A stretch of 64,000 nucleotides of DNA from Streptomyces stelliscabiei (GTDB taxonomy: Bacteria; Actinomycetota; Actinomycetes; Streptomycetales; Streptomycetaceae). The position numbers were made by a program, and so were the translations under genes. The DNA lies in assembly GCF_014873495.1 (NCBI RefSeq), contig NZ_JADBGF010000001.1, positions 7,936,001 to 8,000,000 of the forward strand, given 5' to 3'. A model generated the notes under the pieces. That model was not told the origin of the DNA, did not search any database, and was given only the letters and a program-made list of their open reading frames with translations. Within the stretch, counting starts at the first letter, position 1. Every line of letters begins with the position of its first letter. Below are positions 27,370 through 35,929 of the stretch, piece after piece.

Positions 27370-28686
27370 ATGAACCACCGGAAGACGCTCACCGGAACAC
27401 TGCTGGCGGCCGCGCTCCTCGCGTCGGGCTGCACAGGCGGCGGGGGAAGCTCGAAGGGCGCCGACGCCGAGGCGGCGGACGACCCGACGCAGGTGTCCGG
27501 ATCCATCACGGTCCTCACCCACCGGACGGACATCGTGCAGGACGGCACGATGAAGAAGTACGCCGACGCCTTCAACAAGACCTATCCGAAGGTGAAGGTG
27601 AAGTTCGACGCGATCACCGACTACGAGGCCGAAGTCAAGATCCGCATGAACACGGACAACTACGGCGACGTGCTCATGATCCCGGCCGTCATCAAGAAGA
27701 ACGACTACCCCAGGTTCTTCGCCTCGCTCGGCACCCGGAAGGAGCTGAGCAAGAAGTACCGCTTCACCGACTTCACCACCGTCGACGGCAAGGTCTACGG
27801 CCAGAGCCCGATGGGCGCGGCCCCCGGCTTCCTCTACAACAAGCGGATCTGGGCCGAGGCCGGCGTCACCGACTGGCCCACCACCCCGGCGGAGTTCCTC
27901 ACCGCGCTGAAGGCCATCAGGTCCAGGACCGACGCCGTGCCGTACTACACCAACTTCGCCGCCCAGTGGCCGCTGAGCCAGTGGACCGCCGTGAACGGCT
28001 CGGTGAGCTGCGACACCGGGGCCACCACCAGGCTCGCCGAGGGCAACCCGTGGGGCGAGGACGGCGAACTGCGCGTCGCCGACAAGCTGTTGTACGACAT
28101 CGTGCACCAGAAGCTGATCGAGAAGGACCCGACGACCACCAACTGGGAGAACTCCAAGCCCCAGTTGGCGAAGGGCGAGATCGCGACGGCCTGGCTCGGC
28201 AGCTGGGCGGTCACCCAGTTCCGCCAGGCCGCCGAGAAGGCCGGCGCCGACCCCGACGACATCGGGTTCATGCCGTTCCCCGCCCGCGTCGACGGCAAGG
28301 CCTGCGCGACCGTCAACCCCGACTACAACCAGGCCGTCAGCATCCACTCCGAGCACAAGGCGGCGGCCCGCGCCTGGGTCGACTGGTTCACCGACAAGTC
28401 GGGCTACGCGCAGGACAACCTCTCGATCTCCACGCTCAAGGACGCCCCCCTGCCCGAGGTCCTGCGGCCGTACGAGGAGCAGGGCGTCGAGCTGATCGAA
28501 CTCGACGACGCCGAGGGCGGGACGGTCAAGGAGATCGACAACGCCTCCGAGGTCGGCATCAACGCGCCCGCCTACCGCCAGGAGCTCGTCGACATCGCCC
28601 GGGGCGCCAAGGACGGCGACGTCGACGACTTCCTCGACGGCCTCGGCAAGCGCTGGACCGAGGCACAGAAGACCGTGGGGTCCTGA
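27370..28686 (+). CDS. Sugar-binding lipoprotein of the mannoside ABC importer
   Basis: 438 residues. Signal peptide with lipobox LLASGC (Cys21) and a Gly/Ser spacer, then a type 1 extracellular solute-binding fold (ITVLTHRTDIVQDGTMKKYADAFNKTYP and later AWLGSWAVTQF). It captures an oligosaccharide outside the cell; by context with the divergent beta-mannosidase the ligand is likely a manno-oligosaccharide (inference). ATG with GGAG nine bases upstream; stop overlaps the first permease start by one base. Confidence 0.87.
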   Translation: MNHRKTLTGTLLAAALLASGCTGGGGSSKGADAEAADDPTQVSGSITVLTHRTDIVQDGTMKKYADAFNKTYPKVKVKFDAITDYEAEVKIRMNTDNYGDVLMIPAVIKKNDYPRFFASLGTRKELSKKYRFTDFTTVDGKVYGQSPMGAAPGFLYNKRIWAEAGVTDWPTTPAEFLTALKAIRSRTDAVPYYTNFAAQWPLSQWTAVNGSVSCDTGATTRLAEGNPWGEDGELRVADKLLYDIVHQKLIEKDPTTTNWENSKPQLAKGEIATAWLGSWAVTQFRQAAEKAGADPDDIGFMPFPARVDGKACATVNPDYNQAVSIHSEHKAAARAWVDWFTDKSGYAQDNLSISTLKDAPLPEVLRPYEEQGVELIELDDAEGGTVKEIDNASEVGINAPAYRQELVDIARGAKDGDVDDFLDGLGKRWTEAQKTVGS

Positions 28687-29657
28687 TGCCCCCCGCGCGT
28701 ACGACGGACTCCTCGCACGCGGTGAAGCAGGTGGCGCGGCCCTCCACGGCCGCGCCCCGGCCCCCCGCGCCCCGGCGCGCCCCCCGCGAGGTGCGCCTGT
28801 GGCGCGGGCTCACGCCCTGGCTCTTCCTGGCCGCCCCGCTGGCCCTGCTGATCACCTTCACCTACGCGCCGGTCGCCAACATGGTGGCGTACAGCTTCAC
28901 CGACTGGGACGGCGTCAGCCCCGAACTGCACTACACAGGCGCCGACAACTACGTCGAGATCTTCACCCGCCCCGAGCTGTTCCAGGTCTTCTTCGTCAGC
29001 GGCTACTACCTCGTCGCGTCGGCCGTGCAGATCGTGCTCGCCCTCTACTTCGCGACGGTCCTCAGCTTCAACCTCCGCTTCCGGAACCTGTTCAAGGGCA
29101 TCCTGTTCTTCCCGTACCTGATCAACGGGGTCGCGATCGGGTTCGTCTTCCTCTACTTCTTCCAGGACGGCGGCACCCTCGACTCGGTCCTGGCGCTCTT
29201 CGGCCACGAGTCCGACCGCGCCTGGCTCGGCACGCGGACGTCCGCGAACATCTCCCTCGCGAGCGTCTCCGTCTGGCGCTACATGGGCCTGAACTTCGTG
29301 CTCTTCCTCGGCGCGATCCAGTCGATCCCGGGGGAGCTGTACGAGGCCGCCGAACTCGACGGCGCGAGCCGCTGGCACCAGTTCCGCTACATCATCGCGC
29401 CCGGCATCCGCCCCGTCCTGAGCCTGAGCGTGATCCTCTCGATCTCCGGCTCCCTGGCGGTCTTCGAGATCCCGTACATCATGACGGGCGGCGCCACCGG
29501 CACCGAGACCTTCGTGATCCAGACGGTGAAGCTGGCCTTCCAGTTCAACAAGACGGGCCTCGCGTCCGCCGCCGCGGTCGTCCTGCTGCTGATCATCCTG
29601 GCGGTGACGTGGCTGCAACGCCGACTGGTCCCCGACGACAGGGTGGACCTCGTATGA
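28686..29657 (+). CDS. ABC sugar permease 1 of the mannoside importer
   Basis: 323 residues, MalF type, with a 40-residue Pro/Arg-rich cytoplasmic start and about six helices. EAA loop is LYEAAELDGASRWHQFRYI. Starts in a TGATG overlap with the binding-protein gene and ends in an ATGA overlap with permease 2, so all three are translationally coupled. As with the NgcEFG system no ATPase is encoded here. Confidence 0.88.
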   Translation: MPPARTTDSSHAVKQVARPSTAAPRPPAPRRAPREVRLWRGLTPWLFLAAPLALLITFTYAPVANMVAYSFTDWDGVSPELHYTGADNYVEIFTRPELFQVFFVSGYYLVASAVQIVLALYFATVLSFNLRFRNLFKGILFFPYLINGVAIGFVFLYFFQDGGTLDSVLALFGHESDRAWLGTRTSANISLASVSVWRYMGLNFVLFLGAIQSIPGELYEAAELDGASRWHQFRYIIAPGIRPVLSLSVILSISGSLAVFEIPYIMTGGATGTETFVIQTVKLAFQFNKTGLASAAAVVLLLIILAVTWLQRRLVPDDRVDLV

Positions 29658-30511
29658 CGACTCTGACGACCCCGACCCCGGTGACCCGCAGGCGAGTTGC
29701 CCGCACCCTCACCTATCTGTCCCTGGTCGGCGCGTCGGTCGTGGTCCTGCTGCCCCTCCTGGTGGTGCTGCTGACCTCGCTCAAGACCGAGCGGCAGATG
29801 GCGGACGACAGCGGCGCGCTCACCCTGCCCGACAGCTTCCTGAACCTCGGCAACTACGCGACGGCCTTCCGTGACGGCGAGATGCTCGCCGCCTTCGGCA
29901 ACACGGCCCTCATCCTCGCCTTCGCCGTCACCGGCACGGTCGTCATCGGTTCGATGGCGGCCTACGCGATCGACCGCTTCACCTTCCGCTTCCGGAAACC
30001 GGTCGTCGCCCTGTTCCTCGTCGCCACCCTCGTCCCCGGTGTCACCACCCAGGTCGCGACCTTCCAGATCGTCGACAGCTTCGGCATGTTCGACACCCTC
30101 TGGGCCCCGATCGCCCTCTACATGGGCACCGACATCGTCTCGATCTACATCTTCCTGCAGTTCGTGCGGTCGATCCCGATCTCACTGGACGAGGCCGCCC
30201 GCCTGGACGGCGCCAACGCCTTCACGATCTACCGGAAGGTCATCTTCCCGCTCCTGAAGCCCGCGATCGCCACGGTCGTCATCGTCAAGGGGATCACCGT
30301 CTACAACGACTTCTACATCCCCTTCCTCTACATGCCCTCCGACGACCTGGGCGTGATCTCCACGTCCCTCTTCCGCTTCAAGGGCCCCTTCGGCGCCCAC
30401 TGGGAGACGATCTCGGCAGGAGCGGTCCTGGTGATCCTGCCGACCCTGATCGCCTTCCTGCTGCTGCAGAGGTTCATCTACAACGGCTTCATGAGGGGCG
30501 CGACGAAGTAG
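29654..30511 (+). CDS. ABC sugar permease 2 of the mannoside importer
   Basis: 285 residues, MalG type, about six helices; EAA loop LDEAARLDGANAFTIYRKV. ATG overlaps the preceding stop by four bases. It ends the importer operon; a terminator follows at 30521-30539. Likely depends on a shared MsiK-like ATPase encoded elsewhere. Confidence 0.88.
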   Translation: MTTLTTPTPVTRRRVARTLTYLSLVGASVVVLLPLLVVLLTSLKTERQMADDSGALTLPDSFLNLGNYATAFRDGEMLAAFGNTALILAFAVTGTVVIGSMAAYAIDRFTFRFRKPVVALFLVATLVPGVTTQVATFQIVDSFGMFDTLWAPIALYMGTDIVSIYIFLQFVRSIPISLDEAARLDGANAFTIYRKVIFPLLKPAIATVVIVKGITVYNDFYIPFLYMPSDDLGVISTSLFRFKGPFGAHWETISAGAVLVILPTLIAFLLLQRFIYNGFMRGATK

Positions 30512-30520
30512 CCACCGGGC

Positions 30521-30539
30521 GGGGGAGGGCCGCTCCCCC
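30521..30539. terminator. Bidirectional terminator
   Basis: GGGGGAG/CTCCCCC with 5-base loop between convergent importer and RNase D genes. Confidence 0.75.
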
Positions 30540-30547
30540 GGCGGCGC

Positions 30548-31849
30548 CTAGGCCTCTTTCGCCTTCGCCACCGCGGACATCGCCCCCACCAGCACGGGCG
30601 TCACCAGCTCCACCTGCCAGGCCCGCGCCCCGTACCCCGCGAGCGCCGCGCTCACCGCCTCCGCGTCCAGCGACCTCGGCGGCTCCCAGCAGAGCCGCCG
30701 GACGGTGTCCGGGGTGATGAGGTTCTCCTGCGGCATGTTGAGCTGCTCGGCGAGCGCGGACACCCCGGCCCGCGCGGCGGACAGCCGGGCCGCCGCCGCG
30801 GGATCCTTGTCGGCCCAGGCCTTCGGCGGCGGCGGCCCGGTCACGGGCTGCCCGTGCGCCGGCAACGCCGAGTCCGGCAGCGCCCTGGCCCGGTCGACCG
30901 CCGCCTGCCACTGCTCCAGCTGACGCCGCCCCATCCGGTGCCCGAACCCGTTCAGCGCGGCCAGCGCCTGCGCGTTCACCGGCAGGGCCAGGGACGCCTC
31001 GACGATCGCCGCGTCGCTCAGCACCTTGCCCGGTGACACGTCCCGCCGCTGCGCGATCCGGTCCCGGGCCTCCCACATCTCCCGCACGACCGCCATCTGC
31101 CGCCGGCGCCGTACCTTGTGCATCCCGGACGTACGTCGCCACGGGTCCTTGCGGGGCTCCGCCGGCGGCGCGGAGGCGATCGCGTCGAACTCCTGGCGGG
31201 CCCACTCCAGCTTCCCCTGCCGGTCCAGCTCCTTCTCCAGGGCGTCCCGCAGGTCCACGAGGAGTTCCACGTCGAGCGCGGCGTACCGCAGCCAGGGCTC
31301 GGGCAGCGGGCGGGTCGACCAGTCGACCGCGGAGTGGCCCTTCTCCAGGACGTAGCCGAGCACGCCCTCGACCATCGCGCCGAGGCCGACCCGGGGGAAC
31401 CCGGCGAGCCGTCCGGCCAGCTCGGTGTCGAAGATCCGGGTCGGGACCATGTCTATCTCGCGCAGACAGGGCAGGTCCTGGGTGGCCGCGTGAAGGACCC
31501 ACTCCACGCCGGAGAGCGCCTCGCCGAGGCCGGAGAGGTCGGGGCAGGCGACGGGGTCGATGAGCGCGGTGCCCGCGCCCTCGCGGCGCAACTGCACCAG
31601 GTAGGCGCGCTGACCGTAGCGGTAACCGGACGCGCGTTCGGCGTCCACGGCGACGGGGCCGGAGCCGGCGGCGAAGGCCGCGATCACCGCGGCGAGCGAG
31701 GACGCGTCGGCGATGACGGCGGGAATGCCGTCCCGGGGCTCCAGCAAAGGGATCGGCGCCCCCGCTTCAGAAGATCCGCCGTCGTCCGGAGGGGCGCCTC
31801 CGGTGGTTCGCAGGGTCTCGTCTGCTGCGGTCTCTTGGGCGTCGGTCAC
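30548..31849 (-). CDS. rnd: RNase D-like 3'-5' exoribonuclease with HRDC domain
   Basis: 433 residues. An acidic 45-residue N-terminus precedes a DEDD-type exonuclease domain (about 45-215): Asp-x-Glu in VAVDAERASGYRYG, an Asp in HAATQDLPCLREI and the final Asp in LRYAALDVELLVDL. An HRDC domain (about 220-310) and a C-terminal helical extension follow. Expected role is 3'-end trimming of stable RNA precursors. GTG at 31849 with only a weak ribosome site. Located between the mannoside importer and whiI, as in S. coelicolor. Confidence 0.88.
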   Translation of the reverse strand: MTDAQETAADETLRTTGGAPPDDGGSSEAGAPIPLLEPRDGIPAVIADASSLAAVIAAFAAGSGPVAVDAERASGYRYGQRAYLVQLRREGAGTALIDPVACPDLSGLGEALSGVEWVLHAATQDLPCLREIDMVPTRIFDTELAGRLAGFPRVGLGAMVEGVLGYVLEKGHSAVDWSTRPLPEPWLRYAALDVELLVDLRDALEKELDRQGKLEWARQEFDAIASAPPAEPRKDPWRRTSGMHKVRRRRQMAVVREMWEARDRIAQRRDVSPGKVLSDAAIVEASLALPVNAQALAALNGFGHRMGRRQLEQWQAAVDRARALPDSALPAHGQPVTGPPPPKAWADKDPAAAARLSAARAGVSALAEQLNMPQENLITPDTVRRLCWEPPRSLDAEAVSAALAGYGARAWQVELVTPVLVGAMSAVAKAKEA

Positions 31850-31876
31850 CTGTCAAGGGTATCTGTGTATGGACAA

Positions 31877-31908
31877 GGCCCGCCGACGGAACGTTCCGCC
31901 GACGGGCC
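31877..31908 (-). terminator. Terminator of the whiI-like gene
   Basis: 32-base near-palindrome centred on GGAACGTTCC; two G-U-type positions per arm. Lies 118-149 bases after the regulator's stop. Confidence 0.65.
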
Positions 31909-32025
31909 GAGCAGGGGCGTAAACCAGTCACGTATCACACGTGTCAGTGAATGTTTCCGGCGAACCGGGAGAGGCCGGACACCGGGCAACGATTGCGGTC
32001 CTTTCTGGCCGGGGTGTCCTCGGTG

Positions 32026-32685
32026 TCAGTGGATGATCCCGGTGCGCAGGGCCACCGCCACCATTCCGGCGCGGTCGCCGGTGCCGAGCTTGCGCGCGAT
32101 TCGGGCCAAGTGGCTCTTGACCGTGAGCGCGGACAGTCCCATGGAGACGCCGATCGCCTTGTTCGACTGTCCCTCCGCGACCAGGCGCAGTACCTCGACC
32201 TCGCGGCCCGACAGCTCCCGGTAGCCGCCCGGGTGGCTCGGGGCTCCCGGGGGGCGGCGGTGCATACGGGCGGCGGAGCCGATGGGGGCGGCACCCGGGC
32301 GGGTGGGCAGTCCGATGTTGGTGCGGGTGCCGGTGACGACGTATCCCTTCACACCGCCCGCGAGGGCGTTGCGTACGGCGCCGATGTCGTCGGCCGCGGA
32401 GAGGGCGAGGCCGTTGGGCCACCCCGCCGCGCGGGTCTCGGAGAGGAGGGTGAGGCCGGAACCGTCCGGCAGGTGAACGTCCGCGACACAGATGTCACGG
32501 GGGTTGCCGACGCGGGGACGGGCCTCGGCGATGGACGAGGCCTCGATGACATCGCGGACCCCGAGGGCCCACAGGTGCCGGGTGACGGTGGACCGAACCC
32601 GTGGATCGGCCACCACCACCATCGCGGTCGGCTTGTTCGGACGGTAGGCGACCAGGCTTGCGGGCTGCTCGAGGAGAACGGACAC
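32026..32685 (-). CDS. whiI: WhiI-like atypical response regulator (sporulation)
   Basis: 219 residues. Receiver domain about 20-135 and LuxR-type helix-turn-helix about 152-215 (LSGREVEVLRLVAEGQSNKAIG). In the receiver, the likely phosphoacceptor Asp69 (ADVHLPDG), switch Ser96 and Lys113 are present, but the N-terminal acidic pair is Ala26-Asp27, so metal binding and phosphorylation may be impaired. Length and position next to RNase D, DUF3000 and hemE match S. coelicolor WhiI, an orphan regulator needed for sporulation septation and spore maturation. GTG start has AGGAGG upstream. No partner kinase gene is adjacent. A perfect 8-bp dyad lies about 165 bases before the start. Confidence 0.8.
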   Translation of the reverse strand: MSVLLEQPASLVAYRPNKPTAMVVVADPRVRSTVTRHLWALGVRDVIEASSIAEARPRVGNPRDICVADVHLPDGSGLTLLSETRAAGWPNGLALSAADDIGAVRNALAGGVKGYVVTGTRTNIGLPTRPGAAPIGSAARMHRRPPGAPSHPGGYRELSGREVEVLRLVAEGQSNKAIGVSMGLSALTVKSHLARIARKLGTGDRAGMVAVALRTGIIH

Positions 32686-32848
32686 CAGGCCTCCTGGGTG
32701 CGGGACGGGGGGCTGGTTCGCCGGGCTCGTGGGGTCGAAGCCAGGACGAACCGTACTTTCAAGGTCACAGAGGTCTTCGGCACCAAACCTCTGCTCCTTT
32801 AGAGAATGATCACGATTTAGTGAGTAACAATCCGTGCAATTCGGACAC

Positions 32849-32868
32849 GTCTTCGATCATTCGAAGAC
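32849..32868. promoter_or_regulatory. Perfect 8-bp inverted repeat upstream of whiI
   Basis: GTCTTCGA-TCAT-TCGAAGAC, 164-183 bases upstream of the regulator's GTG. A regulator binding site is more likely than a terminator because the stem is short and AT-containing. Confidence 0.5.
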
Positions 32869-32952
32869 CGAACGGTGTCGCTTCACGTCGATACAAGGCC
32901 GAAAGTGGCCGTATCGACAAAGTGATGGTTTCGATCGGCGTGGCGACACGCA

Positions 32953-32993
32953 CGGAAGAGGACCGTGCGCCCATGGCGCACGGTCCTCTTCCG
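32953..32993 (-). terminator. Terminator of the DUF3000 gene
   Basis: Perfect 19-bp inverted repeat with a 3-base loop (arms 32953-32971 and 32975-32993), 18 bases beyond the stop codon. Confidence 0.9.
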
Positions 32994-33010
32994 CGAAGGG
33001 TCTGGGGATC

Positions 33011-33682
33011 TCAGCGGGTCTGCGGCCCCCGCCGCTGCGGCAGCGTCACCACCGCCGCGTCCCCGGGGTCGACCGCCGGAGGCAGTCCCGCGATCTGGGC
33101 GAGCAGATCGCACCAGGAGGCGAGATGCGCGGCGGTGTCGGGCACCCCGCCCAACACCTCGCGCGGGGTCCATGACGCCCGGATCTCGATCTGCGACGCG
33201 GCCGGCCGCGTCGCCAGCCCGCCGAAGTAGTGCGAACTCGCCCGCGTCACGGTCCCGCTCGGCTCGCCGTACGACAGGCCCCGGGACTGCAGCGCGCCGG
33301 TCAGCCACGACCAGCAGACCTCCGGCAGCAGGGGATCCGCCGCCATCTCGGGCTCCAGCTCCGCCCGGACCAGCGTCACCAGCCGGAAGGTGCCCTGCCA
33401 GGCGTCGTGCCCGGCGGGGTCGTGCAGCAGCACCAGGCGCCCGTCGGCCAGGTCCTCGTCCCCCTCGACGACCGCGGCCTCCAGGGCGTACGCGTACGGG
33501 GCGAGCCGCTGGGGCGGTTTGGTCGACTCGATCTCGATCTCCGGCCGCAGCCGTGTGACCCGCAGCGCTTCGACGGCGGAACGGAACGGCTCCGGTGCCG
33601 CCTGACTCCCATCGCGCTCCCCCTCCTTCGCGTCGTCCATCCCGCCAGCGCCGTCCGACAGTCGTCCCTGAGCCGCAGCCAT
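33011..33682 (-). CDS. DUF3000 family protein
   Basis: 223 residues, soluble, no signal. Conserved blocks include FRSAVEALRVTRLRPEIEIE, LAPYAYALEAAV, HDPAGHDAWQGTFRLV, and LPEVCWSWLTGAL. Members are found throughout actinobacteria next to hemE and RNase D; the function is unknown. ATG at 33682. Divergent from hemE with 222 bases between. Conservation of this neighbourhood suggests a housekeeping role, which is inference only. Confidence 0.85.
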   Translation of the reverse strand: MAAAQGRLSDGAGGMDDAKEGERDGSQAAPEPFRSAVEALRVTRLRPEIEIESTKPPQRLAPYAYALEAAVVEGDEDLADGRLVLLHDPAGHDAWQGTFRLVTLVRAELEPEMAADPLLPEVCWSWLTGALQSRGLSYGEPSGTVTRASSHYFGGLATRPAASQIEIRASWTPREVLGGVPDTAAHLASWCDLLAQIAGLPPAVDPGDAAVVTLPQRRGPQTR

Positions 33683-33765
33683 GCCGGAACATTAAGGGGA
33701 ACCGGGCTCCGGCGCAGGGCAAGACACCCGTGCGCTGGGTCACTGTCGCATCGCGCTCAGCGAAC

Positions 33766-33813
33766 GAAGGCCGCCTCGAAGGCCGCCCCGGAGGCCGCCT
33801 GGAAGGCCGGGAG
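33766..33813 (+). repeat. 12-bp tandem repeat upstream of hemE
   Basis: Four units of GAAGGCCGCCTC with one to four substitutions each, in the DUF3000-hemE divergent promoter region. Confidence 0.6.
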
Positions 33814-33904
33814 CGGTGGCCGCGCGAGCGGGGGTCCCGGCCGGTGTCCCGGTTGTCCACAGCCCCGGCCGTCGGCGTCGGGGAGGCGTGCGAGACTTTG
33901 CCTC

Positions 33905-34972
33905 GTGAGTGCCAATGCCGGCCCCTCGGGCCACCAGCCGACCGCCACGTACGACTCAGCCTTCCTGAAGGCATGCAGGCGTGAGCCCGTCCCGCACACA
34001 CCGGTGTGGTTCATGCGGCAGGCGGGGCGCTCGCTCCCCGAGTACCTGAAGGTGCGCGAGGGCATCGGGATGCTGGACTCGTGCATGCGGCCGGAACTGG
34101 TCACCGAGATCACCCTCCAGCCGGTCCGCCGGCACCACGTGGACGCGGCGATCTACTTCAGCGACATCGTCGTCCCCCTCAAGGCCATCGGCATCGACCT
34201 CGACATCAAGCCCGGGGTCGGCCCGGTCGTCGAGAAGCCGATCCGCACCCGCGCCGACCTCGCCCAGCTCCGCGACCTCACCCCCGAGGACGTCTCCTAC
34301 GTCACCGAGGCCATCCGGCTCCTCACCGCCGAGCTGGGCGAGACCCCCCTCATCGGCTTCGCCGGCGCCCCCTTCACCCTCGCCAGCTATCTCGTCGAGG
34401 GCGGCCCGTCCCGCACCTACGAGAACGCCAAGGCGATGATGTACGGCGACCCCGAGCTGTGGGCCGACCTGCTCGACCGCCTCGCCGGGATCACGTCCGC
34501 GTTCCTCAAGGTCCAGATCGAGGCGGGCGCCTCGGCCGTCCAGCTGTTCGACTCCTGGGCCGGCGCCCTCGCCCCGGCGGACTACCGCCGCTCGGTGCTC
34601 CCCGCCTCCGCGAAGGTCTTCGAGGCCGTCGCCGGGTACGGCGTCCCGCGCATCCACTTCGGCGTCGGCACCGGTGAGCTGCTGGGCCTCATGGGCGAGG
34701 CCGGCGCGGACGTCGTCGGCGTCGACTGGCGCGTCCCGCTCGACGAGGCCGCCCGCCGTGTCGGCCCCGGCAAGGCGCTCCAGGGGAACCTGGACCCGAC
34801 CGTCCTGTTCGCCGGCACGGAGGCCGTCGAGGCCAAGACCCGCGAGGTCCTCGACGCCGCCGCCGGTCTGGAGGGCCACGTCTTCAACCTCGGCCACGGC
34901 GTCATGCCCAGCACGGACCCGGACTCCCTGACCCGCCTCGTGGAGTACGTCCACACGCGGACGGCGAAGTAG
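33905..34972 (+). CDS. hemE: Uroporphyrinogen III decarboxylase
   Basis: 355 residues, full length. Converts uroporphyrinogen III to coproporphyrinogen III in heme synthesis. The N-terminal signature PVWFMRQAGRSLPEY, the catalytic Asp in AIYFSDIVVPLKAIG, and GFAGAPFTLASYLVEGG are all present. GTG at 33905; the upstream frame is low-complexity. Convergent with the rhomboid gene, with only nine bases between stops. hemY and hemQ lie 4-6 kb downstream, making this a heme neighbourhood. Confidence 0.95.
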   Translation: MSANAGPSGHQPTATYDSAFLKACRREPVPHTPVWFMRQAGRSLPEYLKVREGIGMLDSCMRPELVTEITLQPVRRHHVDAAIYFSDIVVPLKAIGIDLDIKPGVGPVVEKPIRTRADLAQLRDLTPEDVSYVTEAIRLLTAELGETPLIGFAGAPFTLASYLVEGGPSRTYENAKAMMYGDPELWADLLDRLAGITSAFLKVQIEAGASAVQLFDSWAGALAPADYRRSVLPASAKVFEAVAGYGVPRIHFGVGTGELLGLMGEAGADVVGVDWRVPLDEAARRVGPGKALQGNLDPTVLFAGTEAVEAKTREVLDAAAGLEGHVFNLGHGVMPSTDPDSLTRLVEYVHTRTAK

Positions 34973-34981
34973 TACCCCGGC

Positions 34982-35800
34982 TCACCAGCCCGGCCGCGCC
35001 CGCCTGCCGAACAGCAGGCCGCGCGGCTCGGGCGGGGGCGGGGTGCCGGGGCGCAGCGGCCAGGCCAGCAGCATGCCGGCGACGAAGCCGACGAGATGGG
35101 CCGCGTACGCCACCGTGCCGATGTCGGAGACGCCCTCGCCGGACGAGTAGAACGCCTGGAGCATGAACCAGAAGCCCAGCACCAGCCAGGCGGGCAGTCT
35201 CAGGGGCAGGAAGACCAGGAACGGGACGAGGACCCACACCCTGGCCTTCGGATAGAGCACGAGATAGGCGCCGAGCACGCCGGCGATCGCCCCGGAGGCG
35301 CCGATCAGCGGGTCCGCCGAGTCGGGGTGCGCCAGGGCGTAACCGTAGGTGGCCGCGTATCCGCAGGCCGCGTAGAAGAGCGCGAAGCGTACGGGGCCCA
35401 GCCGGTCCTCGATGTTGTTGCCGAAGATCATCAGGAACAGCATGTTGCCCAGCAGGTGCAGCCAGCCGGAGTGCAGGAACAGCGCGGACAGGACGGACAG
35501 CGCGGGCGACTTGTCGTAGCCCGGCGGGCCCAGCGCGCAGCCGCCGGACGGGGCGAGTTCGCCGGTGGGCACCAGGCGCGGCAGCTGATGCCGGATCAAC
35601 TCCTGCGGTATCGCCGCGTACTGCTCCAGGAACGCCTGGGTGTGGCACAGCCGGACCGGCTCGCCGTCACCCGGTAGGGAACCGGCCAGCGCCGGCATGA
35701 AGACGAAGACGAAGACGTTCGCGGCGATCAGCGCGTAGGTCACATAGGGCGTGCGGCTCACGGGGTTCACGTCGTGCACGGGGATGACCACACCGGACAT
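34982..35800 (-). CDS. Rhomboid-family intramembrane serine protease
   Basis: 272 residues, six or seven membrane helices. Catalytic Ser169 in LIGASGAIAGVLGAY and His235 in YAAHLVGFVAGM form the dyad; the HSGWLHLLGNMLFLMIFG loop with conserved HxxxN is intact. A soluble loop of about 60 residues with Cys52 and Cys88 separates helices 1 and 2. Cleaves membrane proteins; substrates unknown. ATG at 35800. Confidence 0.9.
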   Translation of the reverse strand: MSGVVIPVHDVNPVSRTPYVTYALIAANVFVFVFMPALAGSLPGDGEPVRLCHTQAFLEQYAAIPQELIRHQLPRLVPTGELAPSGGCALGPPGYDKSPALSVLSALFLHSGWLHLLGNMLFLMIFGNNIEDRLGPVRFALFYAACGYAATYGYALAHPDSADPLIGASGAIAGVLGAYLVLYPKARVWVLVPFLVFLPLRLPAWLVLGFWFMLQAFYSSGEGVSDIGTVAYAAHLVGFVAGMLLAWPLRPGTPPPPEPRGLLFGRRARPGW

Positions 35801-35929
35801 GTGCCCGGGATGGGGGGCCGGAATCAGCGCGACCGGCGGCGGCGCGGGCCTCGCGTCCGGTGCCGGTGAACGTGCGGGGCGGGTGGTGCGTATGACTCCT
35901 CAACCGCGGATCTACGTGAGGAACAGGCG

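Larger units (their letters stand above)
32686..33010. other. Intergenic region upstream of the whiI-like gene
   Basis: 325 bases, locally AT-richer than its surroundings (about 32780-32900). Holds the whiI-side promoter region, the dyad at 32849-32868 and the terminator of the DUF3000 gene (32953-32993). No gene seen. Confidence 0.6.

Noticed and set aside
31850..32025. Extra small gene between RNase D and whiI
   Set aside because: Region holds a terminator and short frames with poor codon pattern.
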